Of a DNA stretch of 64,000 nt, positions 23,384 to 32,006 are shown one piece after another; position 1 is the stretch's first letter, and every line of letters starts with the position of its first letter. A program made the translations under genes and the position numbers. The stretch comes from G016234445 sp964438865 (GTDB taxonomy: Bacteria > Chloroflexota > Dehalococcoidia > Tepidiformales > Tepidiformaceae). The notes beneath the pieces are model-generated. The model was not told the origin of the DNA, did no database searches, and worked only from the letters and a program-made list of their open reading frames with translations. Location: the NCBI GenBank assembly GCA_964438865.1, contig CAYTMI010000009.1:62001-126000 (forward strand), read 5' to 3'.

Positions 23384-23929
23384 TCAGCAGCATTCCCCGA
23401 GCGAGTCCAGCGCCGCCATCGGCAGCGTCTCCGCGTTGATTCCGGACCCCGTCGCCACGGAGACCGTCACCCCCGCGGGCGGCGGGACGATGGAGGGGCG
23501 GTGCAGCTGGAACGCCAGCCGCGAGGCGACTGCGCCCGCTGCCGTCGCGCCCGTCCCTTGGAGGACGAGGCCGAACGATGAGCCGGTGAGGCGCCCAACG
23601 ACGTCTGTCGTGCGCGTGAACGAGCGGATTCGCCCGGCGATCTGCTCGAGCAGGTCATCTCCGCGGCGCCAGCCTTCGTCCCGGTTTAGCGCCGCCAGCC
23701 CGTTGACCTTCACCACCACCAGCGAAAGCGGCGAGGAGGGGGCCAGCGCGCCTACCCGTTCGAGGTGTTCGAACAGCGCCCGCCGCGTGGCCACCTGGCA
23801 GAGCGGGTCGCGTTCGAACGAGCCGAAGAGGCGCTCGGCCCGGGTGCGGGTGTCACGGGATGCCGCCTTTGCCGGGCTCCTGGCAGGGACGATGAGGCGC
23901 AGGTGGGCGGGCAACTGGGCGAGAGTCAT
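23384..23929 (-). CDS. Degenerate GGDEF-domain protein
   Basis: The 181-residue protein follows the diguanylate cyclase fold: DPLCQVATRRALFEHLERV (like DPLTGL.NRR.F...L), VVVKVNGLAALNRDEGWRRG then DDLLEQIAGRIRSFTR, and RTTDVVGRLTGSSFGLVL. The active-site GGDEF is replaced by TGSSF at 115-119, and the metal-binding Asp in the first strand is Val/Lys-Val-Asn. It should not make cyclic di-GMP. It could bind nucleotide or act as a scaffold. It stands alone, convergent with the acetyltransferase, and ends in an unusual DSLGECC. Confidence 0.7.
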   Translation of the reverse strand: MTLAQLPAHLRLIVPARSPAKAASRDTRTRAERLFGSFERDPLCQVATRRALFEHLERVGALAPSSPLSLVVVKVNGLAALNRDEGWRRGDDLLEQIAGRIRSFTRTTDVVGRLTGSSFGLVLQGTGATAAGAVASRLAFQLHRPSIVPPPAGVTVSVATGSGINAETLPMAALDSLGECC

Positions 23930-24011
23930 GCGAGGGTCTCCACTGGACGGCTGGTGCGGATTGTCCTATCGACGGTGCCTCACGGAGATAGGTGCTTCCC
24001 TCACGGCCCCC

Positions 24012-24770
24012 TCAGGAACTCCTGAATTCGTCCGGCGGAGCCGCCGAAGCTGCGAGAGCGATGGCCCGGCGCTTCCGTTGCCGCCGCCGCCGTTCGTAGA
24101 AGAACACGGCGCTCCCGGCTATCCCTCCCACCCAGATACCGGCCATCGCCAGGGTGACGCGCACATCCTTCCCCAGCGCGTCACCGGCGACCACCGCCAC
24201 AGTTGTCGGGAGCAGCATGCCAAGGAAGCTGGCGGCGAAGAACGGCCAAAAGCGGATGGTCGTGAGTCCGGCAACGAAGCTTATCCAGTCGAAGTTAACG
24301 ACCGGCAACATCCGTGCCCAGAAGATGACGCGGCCACCCATCGTGTCGACGAGCCCGTCCAGCCGGTCGGCGGCTTTGTGCCCGATCAGCCGGTGGATGT
24401 GCCGCCGGCCGAACCAGCGCGAGACGTAGAAGGCCATGACGGAACCGAGCATCATCCCGGCCATTGAGTAGGCTGTCCCCAGCGCCGGCCCCCAGACCAG
24501 CCCTGCCGCGATGAAGATCGGCGCGTTCGGGATTGGGGCGAAGAGCACGGAGATGGCCATCAGGAGGATGAAGCCGATCGGGCCGAGGGCGCCCCGATCC
24601 TCCACCCAGTCCCGGAGCGGCTGGGCGTCCACGCGGTAGGAGAGCCCGAAGTACTCCGAGACGACCAGGTATCCGGCGACCAGCATGATGAACGCAACGA
24701 CGATGCCGGCGACCACCCGCTTCTGCATCAAGAGCGGTGTGGACTCGCCTTCGTAGATGAAGTCGTCCAT
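24012..24770 (-). CDS. TVP38/TMEM64 (DedA/VTT-type) membrane protein
   Basis: The 252-residue protein has about five to six hydrophobic segments. The VTT core is recognisable in FAPIPNAPIFIAAGLVWGPA, a glycine-rich re-entrant region (GMMLGSVMAFYVSRWFGRR), and a following ARMLPVVNFDWISFVAGLT with the conserved R..P..P/N element. The family includes lipid scramblases in eukaryotes and is implicated in undecaprenyl phosphate or lipid movement in bacteria. Placement next to cdsA supports a lipid role here. The C-terminus is basic (RRRRQRKRR) and cytosolic. An alternative TTG start 14 codons upstream has no better ribosome binding site. Confidence 0.8.
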   Translation of the reverse strand: MDDFIYEGESTPLLMQKRVVAGIVVAFIMLVAGYLVVSEYFGLSYRVDAQPLRDWVEDRGALGPIGFILLMAISVLFAPIPNAPIFIAAGLVWGPALGTAYSMAGMMLGSVMAFYVSRWFGRRHIHRLIGHKAADRLDGLVDTMGGRVIFWARMLPVVNFDWISFVAGLTTIRFWPFFAASFLGMLLPTTVAVVAGDALGKDVRVTLAMAGIWVGGIAGSAVFFYERRRRQRKRRAIALAASAAPPDEFRSS

Positions 24771-24873
24771 GGTGGGACGGCTGAGGTGAAGGGGCTCAGG
24801 CAAGTGCGGCAAGCCGGGGTGCGACCATGTCCCCTATCTTAGGGCAGCGACGGTCTGTGCTTCGGCAACGGCG

Positions 24874-25686
24874 CTACAGGACGCGGACCTGGAGAAACAC
24901 CCACAAGAGGGGCATGACGAAGAGCACGGAGTCCATCCGGTCGAGGAAGCCCCCGTGGCCGGGGAGCAGGCCGGAGGCATCCTTCACCCCCATCAGCCGC
25001 TTCAGTTTGCTTTCGACGAGGTCTCCTACTTCGGCGAAGAGCGGCATGGCGATGGCGAAGTGGCTGATGGTCATCGCGCTGACGCCGGTGTCGAAGACGG
25101 CGTTCATCCCGAAGACGGCTGCCACGCCGGCGACGTAGCCGCCGGCCGCGCCCTCCCACGTCTTCTTCGGGCTGATCTTCGGGGCCATCAGGTGACGGCC
25201 GATGAGCCTCCCCACGGCGTAGGCGCCGGTGTCGACGGCGAACGTCCCGAGGATGCCGAGGAAGACCCACTTTCGACCCTGCTCGAGGTCGCGCGTCAGT
25301 ACCAGAGTGGCGAAGAGGATGCCGATGTAGAGGATGCACCAGCCATGTACCCGGAGCGGCCGCCGCGGCCCGAACACGTTCGTGGGGAGGTATCCCGCGG
25401 CCAGCAGCATCGCCGCCAGCGCGAGCCCTGCCCACGCGAAGCGCACATCCGCGTGCACCCCCACCACCAGAACCGCGGAGGCGGCGAAGACCGTGACCTG
25501 CGGCGCCACCTCTGGGATCGGGCGCGAGGGGATGAGCCACCCGTGGACGAATTCGGCCGAGGCGAGCAGGGCGATAACCCCGGCGGCGAGCGCGAACGGC
25601 CATTCGCCCAAGTAGATGAGCGCGATCACCGCCGGCAGGCCGACAGCCGCAGTGGCGAGCCGTAACTGGAGGTTGGAGGCTGGCAT
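24874..25686 (-). CDS. cdsA: Phosphatidate cytidylyltransferase
   Basis: CdsA makes CDP-diacylglycerol from phosphatidic acid and CTP in the membrane. The 270-residue protein has about eight hydrophobic segments. The family signature lies near the C-terminus: SKLKRLMGVKDASGLLPGHG then GFLDRMDS, which includes the metal and substrate residues. KKTWEGAAGGYVAG upstream is also typical. It follows uppS by nine bases in the rpsB-tsf-pyrH-frr-uppS-cdsA operon, a common bacterial order. dxr and rseP, often next, are replaced here by the TVP38 gene after a 103-base gap. Confidence 0.93.
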   Translation of the reverse strand: MPASNLQLRLATAAVGLPAVIALIYLGEWPFALAAGVIALLASAEFVHGWLIPSRPIPEVAPQVTVFAASAVLVVGVHADVRFAWAGLALAAMLLAAGYLPTNVFGPRRPLRVHGWCILYIGILFATLVLTRDLEQGRKWVFLGILGTFAVDTGAYAVGRLIGRHLMAPKISPKKTWEGAAGGYVAGVAAVFGMNAVFDTGVSAMTISHFAIAMPLFAEVGDLVESKLKRLMGVKDASGLLPGHGGFLDRMDSVLFVMPLLWVFLQVRVL

Positions 25687-25695
25687 CAGTCCCGG

Positions 25696-26523
25696 TTAGC
25701 GGGGGCGGAAGGCATCGAGGTCTTCCTGCAACAGTCCGCCGAACTTGCGCTTCCGCCGCCCGTACTCCGCCAGGGCGATGTCGATGTCCTCGCGGCCAAA
25801 GTCGGGCCAGTAGGTGTCGGTGAAATACAGTTCCGAGTAGGCGCACTGCCAGAGCATGAAGTTTGAGACGCGCTGGTCCCCGGCGGTGCGGATGACCATG
25901 TCCGGGTCGGGCATTCCGCCCGTGTAGAGCCGCGCGGCGATGGCATCTTCGGTGACATGCTCAGCCGGAACACCCTCGTCGATCAGCGTCCTGACCGCCA
26001 TCACCACGTCATCCCGGCCGCCATAGCTGAAGCAGATGTTCAGGTTCAGGGCGGTGTTCGCCGCAGTGAGTTCGATCGCCTCGGAGACCTGCCGCTGAAG
26101 GGCGGCGGGGAGCGATTCGAGGTGGCCCAGCAACCGCAACCGGACGTTGTTCTTCTGGAAGTTGTCGAGTTCGCGCTTGATGAACCGGCTGAGCAGGCGG
26201 ATCAGCGTCTGCACCTCGGGCTGGGGCCGGTTCCAGTTCTCGGTGCTGAAGGCGTAGAGGGTCAGGTACTGGACGCCGTGGTCACCAAACCGCTCGATGA
26301 TGCGGCGGATGTTTTCGGTGCCGGCGCGGTGTCCGGCGGCCCGGGGGAGCCCCCGCTGGGTGGCCCAGCGCCCGTTCCCATCCATGATGATCGCGACGTG
26401 CCGGGGCACCCGCCCGCCGGAGATGGGCGAGATCAGGTCACCGAGGTGTTCGGCCGCCGGCGTTCCCGGGCGTGCGGCCACCCCCCCGGGTTCTTCCGTC
26501 CGGGTTACCCGCCTAAACTTCAA
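25696..26523 (-). CDS. uppS: Undecaprenyl (polyprenyl) diphosphate synthase, cis-prenyltransferase
   Basis: The enzyme elongates farnesyl diphosphate with isopentenyl diphosphate in cis to give the C55 lipid carrier for peptidoglycan. Catalytic Asp48 lies in HVAIIMDGNGRWA. LTLYAFSTENWNRP, FSYGGRDDV, PDPDMVIRTAGDQRVSNFML and WPDF are the other family motifs. At 275 residues it has an N-terminal extension of about 35 residues compared with the usual 250, rich in Thr/Gly/Pro and not conserved by motif. The start overlaps the 3' end of frr by 11 bases, so the true start may be slightly later. Confidence 0.93.
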   Translation of the reverse strand: MKFRRVTRTEEPGGVAARPGTPAAEHLGDLISPISGGRVPRHVAIIMDGNGRWATQRGLPRAAGHRAGTENIRRIIERFGDHGVQYLTLYAFSTENWNRPQPEVQTLIRLLSRFIKRELDNFQKNNVRLRLLGHLESLPAALQRQVSEAIELTAANTALNLNICFSYGGRDDVVMAVRTLIDEGVPAEHVTEDAIAARLYTGGMPDPDMVIRTAGDQRVSNFMLWQCAYSELYFTDTYWPDFGREDIDIALAEYGRRKRKFGGLLQEDLDAFRPR

Positions 26524-27076
26524 GGAGTTCGGTCTCCTTCTTCTTGCCCTCGCCGTCGATGACCGCGATGTGCTGGTCGGTCATCTTCTGCAGTTCTTCT
26601 TCGTGGCGCTTGATCTCGTCCTGGGAGATGTGGCCGTCCTTTTCGGCCTTCCGCAGTTCATCGTGGGCATGACGGCGGACGTTTCTCACCGCCACGCGGG
26701 CGTCCTCGCTCTTGTGGTGGACCATCTTCACCATCTCCTTCCGCCGCGTTTCGGTAAGCGGCGGGATCGGCAGGCGGATGGTCTGGCCGTCGATGGCCGG
26801 GTTGAGCCCGAGGTCCGAAGACTGGATGGCCTTTTCGATGGCCTTCATCGCGCCCCGGTCCCACACCTGGATGCTGAGCAGCCGCGGCTCCGGGGCGTTG
26901 ATGCTTGCCAGCTGGCGGAGTGGTGTTATCGCGCCGTAGTAGTCCACCGGCAACGTTTCGATGAGGCTCGGATGTGCGCGTCCCGTGCGGACACCGTTCA
27001 GTTCGCGCTTCAGCGCTTGCACCGCGCCGTCCATCTTCTCGTCGGCGGTGAGCAGGGTTTCTTCCGGGTCAACCAT
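26513..27076 (-). CDS. frr: Ribosome recycling factor
   Basis: RRF splits post-termination ribosomes together with EF-G. The 187-residue length and motifs fit: KMDGAVQALKRELNGVRTGR then AHPSLIE, YYGAITPLRQLASI, DLGLNPAIDGQTIRLPIPPLT, and the C-terminal EDARVAVRNVRRHAHDEL. Family convention is R.GRA.P.LL..I.V.YYG. and these are met. It follows pyrH by 24 bases in the conserved translation/lipid operon. Confidence 0.95.
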   Translation of the reverse strand: MVDPEETLLTADEKMDGAVQALKRELNGVRTGRAHPSLIETLPVDYYGAITPLRQLASINAPEPRLLSIQVWDRGAMKAIEKAIQSSDLGLNPAIDGQTIRLPIPPLTETRRKEMVKMVHHKSEDARVAVRNVRRHAHDELRKAEKDGHISQDEIKRHEEELQKMTDQHIAVIDGEGKKKETELLEV

Positions 27077-27100
27077 GGCCGCGAGTCCTCCTCGGGGAGT

Positions 27101-27847
27101 CTACAGCGCCCGGACGGGTTCGGACTCAGGGTTCCCCGAGATTACCGTCCCAATCCGGTCGCCGCGAAGGGCGTGGTAGATAGCGTCTGGCCCCTGGACG
27201 TCAAAGACGATGATCGGCAGATGGTTTTCCATGCAGAGGCTTACGGCCGTGCTGTCCATCACCTGGAGCCGGCGCTGGAGGGCTTCGAGGTAGGTGATGT
27301 GGTCGAACTTCGTGGCTGTGGGCACCTTTGCCGGGTCGGCGTCGTACACGCCGTCGACCCCGTTCTTGGCCATCAGCAGCGCTTCGCAGTCGACTTCGAC
27401 AGCGCGGAGGGCGGCGGCCGTGTCCGTGGTCATGTAGGGGTTGCCGGTCCCGGCGGCGAAGAGCACGACGCGGCCCTTCTCCATGTGGCGGATGGCCCGG
27501 CGGCGGATGTAGGGTTCGGCGACCTGCGCCATCGGGAGCGCAGTCTGAGTCCGCACGTCGGCGCCCACCTTCTCCAGCGCATCCTGGAGGGCGAGCGCGT
27601 TCATCACTGTTGCCAGCATCCCGGCGTAGTCGGCTGTCGCCCGGTCCATGCCCGTTTCCGCGACGGCAGAACCGCGCCAAAAGTTGCCGCCGCCGACCAC
27701 GACCGCCACCTGCACCCCGTCATCGACGGCGCGCCTGATCTGGCTGGCCAGGGCGCGGATCGTCTCCGGGTCGATGCCGAACGCGCGCGGACCCATCAGG
27801 GCCTCGCCGCTGAGCTTGACCAGCGCCCGCCGGTAGAGACCAGCCAC
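27101..27847 (-). CDS. pyrH: UMP kinase
   Basis: PyrH phosphorylates UMP to UDP, the entry to UTP/CTP and UDP-sugar pools. The 248-residue amino-acid-kinase-fold protein has RALVKLSGEALMG, VAVVVGGGNFWRG, DYAGMLATVMNALALQDALE, PYMTTDTAAALRAVE and KNGVDGVYDADPA, all PyrH-specific. The position between tsf and frr is the conserved one. Confidence 0.95.
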   Translation of the reverse strand: MAGLYRRALVKLSGEALMGPRAFGIDPETIRALASQIRRAVDDGVQVAVVVGGGNFWRGSAVAETGMDRATADYAGMLATVMNALALQDALEKVGADVRTQTALPMAQVAEPYIRRRAIRHMEKGRVVLFAAGTGNPYMTTDTAAALRAVEVDCEALLMAKNGVDGVYDADPAKVPTATKFDHITYLEALQRRLQVMDSTAVSLCMENHLPIIVFDVQGPDAIYHALRGDRIGTVISGNPESEPVRAL

Positions 27848-27863
27848 AGGCTACCTCCGCAGG

Positions 27864-28373
27864 CTAGCGCCCCAGTTCGAAGCGAACGAAACGACTGACC
27901 CGGATGTTCTCGCCGGTCTTGGCGACGGTGTCGGTGACGAGGTCGCCGATGGTGCGCGAGCCATCCTTGATGAAGGGCTGGCTGAGCAGGCAGATCTCGG
28001 CGTCCGGCATGCCGGCGTGGTCGGCGGTGCGGTCCGCGACCGCGGTAACCAGCGGGTTCATCGCTGCCACCTGCATGGCAATGTTCCGCGCCAGGGTGCG
28101 GAAGTCATCGGTGTTGGCGACGAAGTCCGTTTCGCAATTCAGTTCGACGAGGACGCCGATCCGGCCGCCGGCATGGATGTAGGCCTCGACGACGCCGTTC
28201 CGGGTCTCGCGGTCGGCCCGCTTCGCCGCTGCGGCCATGCCCTTTTCGCGGAGGATTTCGATGGCGCGCTGCATGTTGGCGCCGGCCTCTTCGAGCGCAC
28301 GCTTCGCATCCATGACGCCTGCGCCCGTCTTTTCTCGAAGTTCCTTGATGAGTGCGGTGGTGACTTCTGCCAC
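27864..28373 (-). CDS. tsf: Elongation factor Ts (short form)
   Basis: EF-Ts exchanges GDP for GTP on EF-Tu. The N-terminal domain is complete (ALIKELREKTGAGVMDAKRALEEAG), and the TDFVAN motif that contacts EF-Tu lies in LNCETDFVANTDDF. The length, 169 residues, is much shorter than the roughly 280 of E. coli and a little below the roughly 196 of Thermus. The second core subdomain and coiled-coil insertion are therefore missing, and the protein ends RVSRFVRFELGR, matching the usual C-terminus. The short form implies dimerisation as in Thermus. It follows rpsB by eight bases. Confidence 0.93.
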   Translation of the reverse strand: MAEVTTALIKELREKTGAGVMDAKRALEEAGANMQRAIEILREKGMAAAAKRADRETRNGVVEAYIHAGGRIGVLVELNCETDFVANTDDFRTLARNIAMQVAAMNPLVTAVADRTADHAGMPDAEICLLSQPFIKDGSRTIGDLVTDTVAKTGENIRVSRFVRFELGR

Positions 28374-28381
28374 GGGCGTTC

Positions 28382-29257
28382 TTACTCCTCGCCGGCGGCC
28401 GCTGCGGCCGCCTGTGCTGCAGCGGAAATGACGGTGACCGACGCCTGGCCGGAGCCGGCAGTCTCTTCCTCAGGCGAGGCCGAGTACGAGCCTGTCTCCA
28501 TGCCTTCTTCGGCACGGGCTGCCGCGGCCATCATGTCGTCCCCGTGGACGCCTGCGCCGGCGCCGGATTCCCGTGCGGCCCGGCCTTCGATCGCCGCGTC
28601 AGCGACCTTGCCGAGGATCAGCTTGATCGCGCGGATGGCGTCATCGTTGCTGGGGATGGGGTATGAAACCGGGTCCGGGTCGCAGTTCGTGTCCACCAGC
28701 GAAACAATCGGGATCTTCAACCGCTGGCACTCTGCAACCGCGATGTTCTCCTTTACCGTGTCGATGATGAAGACGGCCGCCGGGAGCCGGTCCATCTCCT
28801 TGATCCCGCCGAAGTAGCGGTTCAGGCGGTCGATTTCGTTGGAGATGTCGAGCTGTTCCTTCTTGGTGAGGCGCGTGTAATCGCCCCGCGCCATCGAGGT
28901 TTCGAGGTTCGCCATGTGGCGAAGGCGCCCCTGGATCGTCCGGAAGTTCGTGAGCGTGCCGCCCAGCCAACGGTTGTTGACGAAGGGGATAGCCGCGCGC
29001 CGTGCTTCGATCTCGACGGTCTCGCGGGCCTGCTTCTTGGTGCCGATGACGAGGATGTCGCCGCCACCGGCCACCGTATCGCGAATGAAGTTGATCGCGT
29101 CATCCAGCCGGGTGACGGTCTGCTGCAGGTCGATGATGTGGATGCCGTTGCGCTCGGTGAAGATGAAATGTCGCATCTTCGGGTTCCAGCGCCGGGTCTG
29201 GTGGCCGAAGTGGACGCCGGCCTCCAAGAGCTGCTTCATGCTAACCGGGGTAACCAA
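28382..29257 (-). CDS. rpsB: 30S ribosomal protein S2
   Basis: The 291-residue protein starts MVTPVSMKQLLEAGVHFGHQ, matching the family's VSM..LLEAGVHFGHQ..RW. I chose the TTG codon because GGAGG lies seven bases upstream and the added VTPVS residues fit the family; the ATG six codons later has no such site. Later motifs are GTKKQA, VNNRWLGGTLTNF and LVDTNCDPDPVSYPIPSNDD. A C-terminal extension of about 60 residues is rich in Ala, Glu and Gly, as in many high-GC bacteria. It leads the operon rpsB-tsf-pyrH-frr-uppS-cdsA and is divergent from hisZ. Confidence 0.95.
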   Translation of the reverse strand: MVTPVSMKQLLEAGVHFGHQTRRWNPKMRHFIFTERNGIHIIDLQQTVTRLDDAINFIRDTVAGGGDILVIGTKKQARETVEIEARRAAIPFVNNRWLGGTLTNFRTIQGRLRHMANLETSMARGDYTRLTKKEQLDISNEIDRLNRYFGGIKEMDRLPAAVFIIDTVKENIAVAECQRLKIPIVSLVDTNCDPDPVSYPIPSNDDAIRAIKLILGKVADAAIEGRAARESGAGAGVHGDDMMAAAARAEEGMETGSYSASPEEETAGSGQASVTVISAAAQAAAAAAGEE

Positions 29258-29412
29258 AGGGGATCCTCCGCCAGTGCGGCGCATAGATTTGACCCCGAAG
29301 GGCCACGCGCCGCCGATGCGTGCACAACGTTCCCAGAATAGCAGACGGCCCGGTTCGCGCATCCCGCCTTCGCCCTGATCGGCTCCATCCCCTATCATGA
29401 ATCCCAAGCACT

Positions 29413-30597
29413 ATGCCCCCTGTCCCTCCCCTGCCCGTCCAGCGCAGCCGCGGCATGCGTGACCTTCTTCCCGCAGACATGCGGGCTTTTCGCCGTGTCG
29501 AAGACGCCTTCCGCGCGGCCGCTACCCGCTGGGGATATGAAGAAGTGCGCACGCCGACCATCGAAACCTACAGGCTCTTCACGGCCGCCGGCGCCCTCAC
29601 CCCGGAGATGCTTTCCCGCGTCTACTCGTTCCTCGACTGGGACGGCTGGAGCGGCGAGCGCGTGGTCCTTCGACCCGACTCAACCATCCCGGTGGCCCGC
29701 GCCGCTGCCGAAGGGGATCTCGCGCTTCCGGCCCGCCTCTTCTATGTCCAGAACGTCTTTCGTTTCAGCGAAGCGGACGACCGCGAAGACTGGCAGTGTG
29801 GCATCGAATACCTGGGCGCGCCCGACGCTATCGGTGACCTCGAAGTTGCCGCCGTCGCCGCTGAGACACTGGACGCCCTCGGCCTGAAGGCGCAGGTCCG
29901 GCTCTCCCACATTGGCATCACCCGCGCGGTCTCCGAGTCGGTGCAGGCGTCGGCCCGGAACGGCGTCGCCACTCACGGTCTCGGCGCGCTCCGCGGCAAC
30001 GTCGCCGACCCGCAGGTCGCAGCGTTCCTCGAAGTGGCGCTCCAGCCGGCCGGCGGCCTCGCGCTGCTCGATAACCTCGCCGCGCTCGCCCGCTCCAGCG
30101 TCCCGGCGGCCCTCCCGGCCATCGAAGAGCTCGCCGGGGTGGCGAAAGCCCTCGCGGGTTCCGGGCGCACGGTGGTGATCGACCTCGGCATGCCGCGCGA
30201 CTTTGATTACTATACCGGCGTCGTCTTCGAATTCGAATCCCACGGCGAGTCCTGGGGCGGCGGCGGCCGCTATTCCCCCGGCGGCCCGGGCACCGCGTCC
30301 ACGGCCTGTGGGCTTGGGCTCGAAGCCGGTTTGCTCGCTTCCCACCTGGCGCCGACCACGCGCGAACGGATGGTCGTCGCTGTGACTCCAGCCTCGCCCG
30401 ACGACATGGGCCGCGCCATAGCCGTCGCCCGTGCCCTCCACCGCGGCGGGATTTCCGCGGCACTTTCGGGGGAGCCGGGGTCGAGCAAGCTGGGGGTTAC
30501 CGTCAGCGGTTCGTCGCTCGTCGCCCGCACGCCCGATGGCGAACGGGCCATGTCAGCCCTCGACGACGTCGTGGGGCTCCTGATCCAGTACAAGTGA
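29413..30597 (+). CDS. hisZ: ATP phosphoribosyltransferase regulatory subunit
   Basis: HisZ is a histidyl-tRNA-synthetase-like paralogue that lacks aminoacylation and activates the short form of HisG. The 394-residue protein has GMRDLLPADMRAFRRVEDAF, the class II motif 2-like LFYVQNVFRFSEADDREDWQ, and RDFDYYTGVVFEFESHGESW, all HisZ/HisS features. The C-terminal anticodon-binding-like part (from about 310) is short. Immediate coupling to hisG by a four-base GTGA overlap decides for HisZ over HisS. A TATCAT -10-like element lies about 15 bases before the ATG, so the mRNA leader would be very short. Confidence 0.9.
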   Translation: MPPVPPLPVQRSRGMRDLLPADMRAFRRVEDAFRAAATRWGYEEVRTPTIETYRLFTAAGALTPEMLSRVYSFLDWDGWSGERVVLRPDSTIPVARAAAEGDLALPARLFYVQNVFRFSEADDREDWQCGIEYLGAPDAIGDLEVAAVAAETLDALGLKAQVRLSHIGITRAVSESVQASARNGVATHGLGALRGNVADPQVAAFLEVALQPAGGLALLDNLAALARSSVPAALPAIEELAGVAKALAGSGRTVVIDLGMPRDFDYYTGVVFEFESHGESWGGGGRYSPGGPGTASTACGLGLEAGLLASHLAPTTRERMVVAVTPASPDDMGRAIAVARALHRGGISAALSGEPGSSKLGVTVSGSSLVARTPDGERAMSALDDVVGLLIQYK

Positions 30598-32006
30598 CGG
30601 TCAAGTTCGCGCTCCCAACCGGCGACCCGCGCCAGGCGGTCGGGGCCATGCTCGAAGGGGCGGGCATCGCGACCAGCGGCTACGAGCCGTCATCGCGCCA
30701 GCTCCGGTCAGTCCTCGCGGACGCCGGCCTCACGCTCCGCGTCTTCCGGGAAAAGGACATCCCGATCCAGGTCGCGCTCGGGAACTACGACCTCGGGATC
30801 TGCGGCGACATCTGGCTTACCGAACTCCAGGTGCGCTTCCCGCTCCAGCGGGTGGTCCGCATCGGCTCGCTGCCCGGCCCTCGCCACGAGGTCTGGCTCT
30901 GCGCCGCGCCGGAGTCCGGCCTCGCCCAGGGGCACATCCCCGAGCGGCAGGCCCTCGCAGGCGCCCGGATCGTCTCCGAACTGCCCAACCTTGCCGACCT
31001 GGTGTCCGTCCACCTCCGGATCCCGGCCTATCGGCTCATCACGGTCTACGGGTCAGCCGACGCCTACCCGCCCGAAGATGCCGACCTGGTCCTGATGCCG
31101 GCGCCGGACGCGGATGCCGTGCGGGCGAAGGGCCTCGTGCCGCTGCATCGCGTCTTCGCTGGCGGCATCGCCCTCATCGCCAACGCCGACGCGCTCGCCG
31201 CCCGCGACCTCGCGTCTATTCTCGGCAACCTGGCGCCGCTCTTCGTGCCCGAGCAGCCCGCGCTCTCGTTCCCCGCTTCCCGGCCGGGCGTTGGGATGCT
31301 GACTGCACAACCTGATCCCGAGACTCTCCGGATCGCGCTGCCAGACGGCCACGCCCAGCGCCATACCCCGGCGGCGCTTCGAGAAGCGGGCCTCGAATTC
31401 GAGGGATACGACGAGAAGTCCTTTGTCCGCCGACCCATCAGCGGCATCCCCGGGCTCGCGGTGAAGGTGGTCCGGCCCCAGGACATGCCCCAACTCGTCG
31501 CGATGGGCATGTTCGATATCGCCATCAGCGGCCGCGACCTCCTTTATGAGCACCTCAGCAAGTTCCCCGGCTCTCCCGTCGAGATGGCCGTCGACCTCGG
31601 CACCAACCGCTACCGGATCGGCCCCGTGGTCGACGCTGCCTTCCCGGCGGAGACAACGCCCGACGCGGTCGCTATCTGGAACCGGCTGGGGCGGCCGGTT
31701 CGCATCGCCAGCGAATTCCCCGCCACGGCCGAGCGGTTCGCGCGCGACCACCAGCTCCAGCACACCACGATCATTCCTGTCGCCGGCGCCAGCGAGGGCT
31801 TCGTCCCCGAGGATGCCGACTTCCTGGTCGAGGGCACCGAAACCGGCACCAGCATCCGCGCCAACGGCCTGAAGATGCTCGACCCGTTCATGGAGTCGAC
31901 AGCCTGCGTCATCGTCCGCCGGGACCCGGTCACGAAGCAGACCGCGCTCCTCGCGGACCTTATCCGGCGATTTCAGCGCACGGCTGCCGCCGTCCCGGCC
32001 GTCTGA
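30594..32006 (+). CDS. hisG: Tandem-fused ATP phosphoribosyltransferase catalytic subunit (two HisG modules)
   Basis: HisG condenses ATP with PRPP, the first step of histidine synthesis. At 470 residues this is twice the short HisG form. Two homologous modules are visible, about 1-230 and 244-470. KFALPTGDPRQAVGAMLEGA at 4 parallels RIALPDGHAQRHTPAALREA at 246. DIPIQVALGNYDLGICG parallels DMPQLVAMGMFDIAISG. PPEDADLVLMPAPDADAVRA parallels VPEDADFLVEGTETGTSIRA. Only the second module keeps the PRPP loop ETGTSIRANGL (416-426); in the first it is PDADAVRAKGL. The first module may be a non-catalytic partner or allosteric part. Start is GTG, overlapping the hisZ stop; the next gene overlaps in TGATG. 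Confidence 0.88.
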   Translation: MTVKFALPTGDPRQAVGAMLEGAGIATSGYEPSSRQLRSVLADAGLTLRVFREKDIPIQVALGNYDLGICGDIWLTELQVRFPLQRVVRIGSLPGPRHEVWLCAAPESGLAQGHIPERQALAGARIVSELPNLADLVSVHLRIPAYRLITVYGSADAYPPEDADLVLMPAPDADAVRAKGLVPLHRVFAGGIALIANADALAARDLASILGNLAPLFVPEQPALSFPASRPGVGMLTAQPDPETLRIALPDGHAQRHTPAALREAGLEFEGYDEKSFVRRPISGIPGLAVKVVRPQDMPQLVAMGMFDIAISGRDLLYEHLSKFPGSPVEMAVDLGTNRYRIGPVVDAAFPAETTPDAVAIWNRLGRPVRIASEFPATAERFARDHQLQHTTIIPVAGASEGFVPEDADFLVEGTETGTSIRANGLKMLDPFMESTACVIVRRDPVTKQTALLADLIRRFQRTAAAVPAV

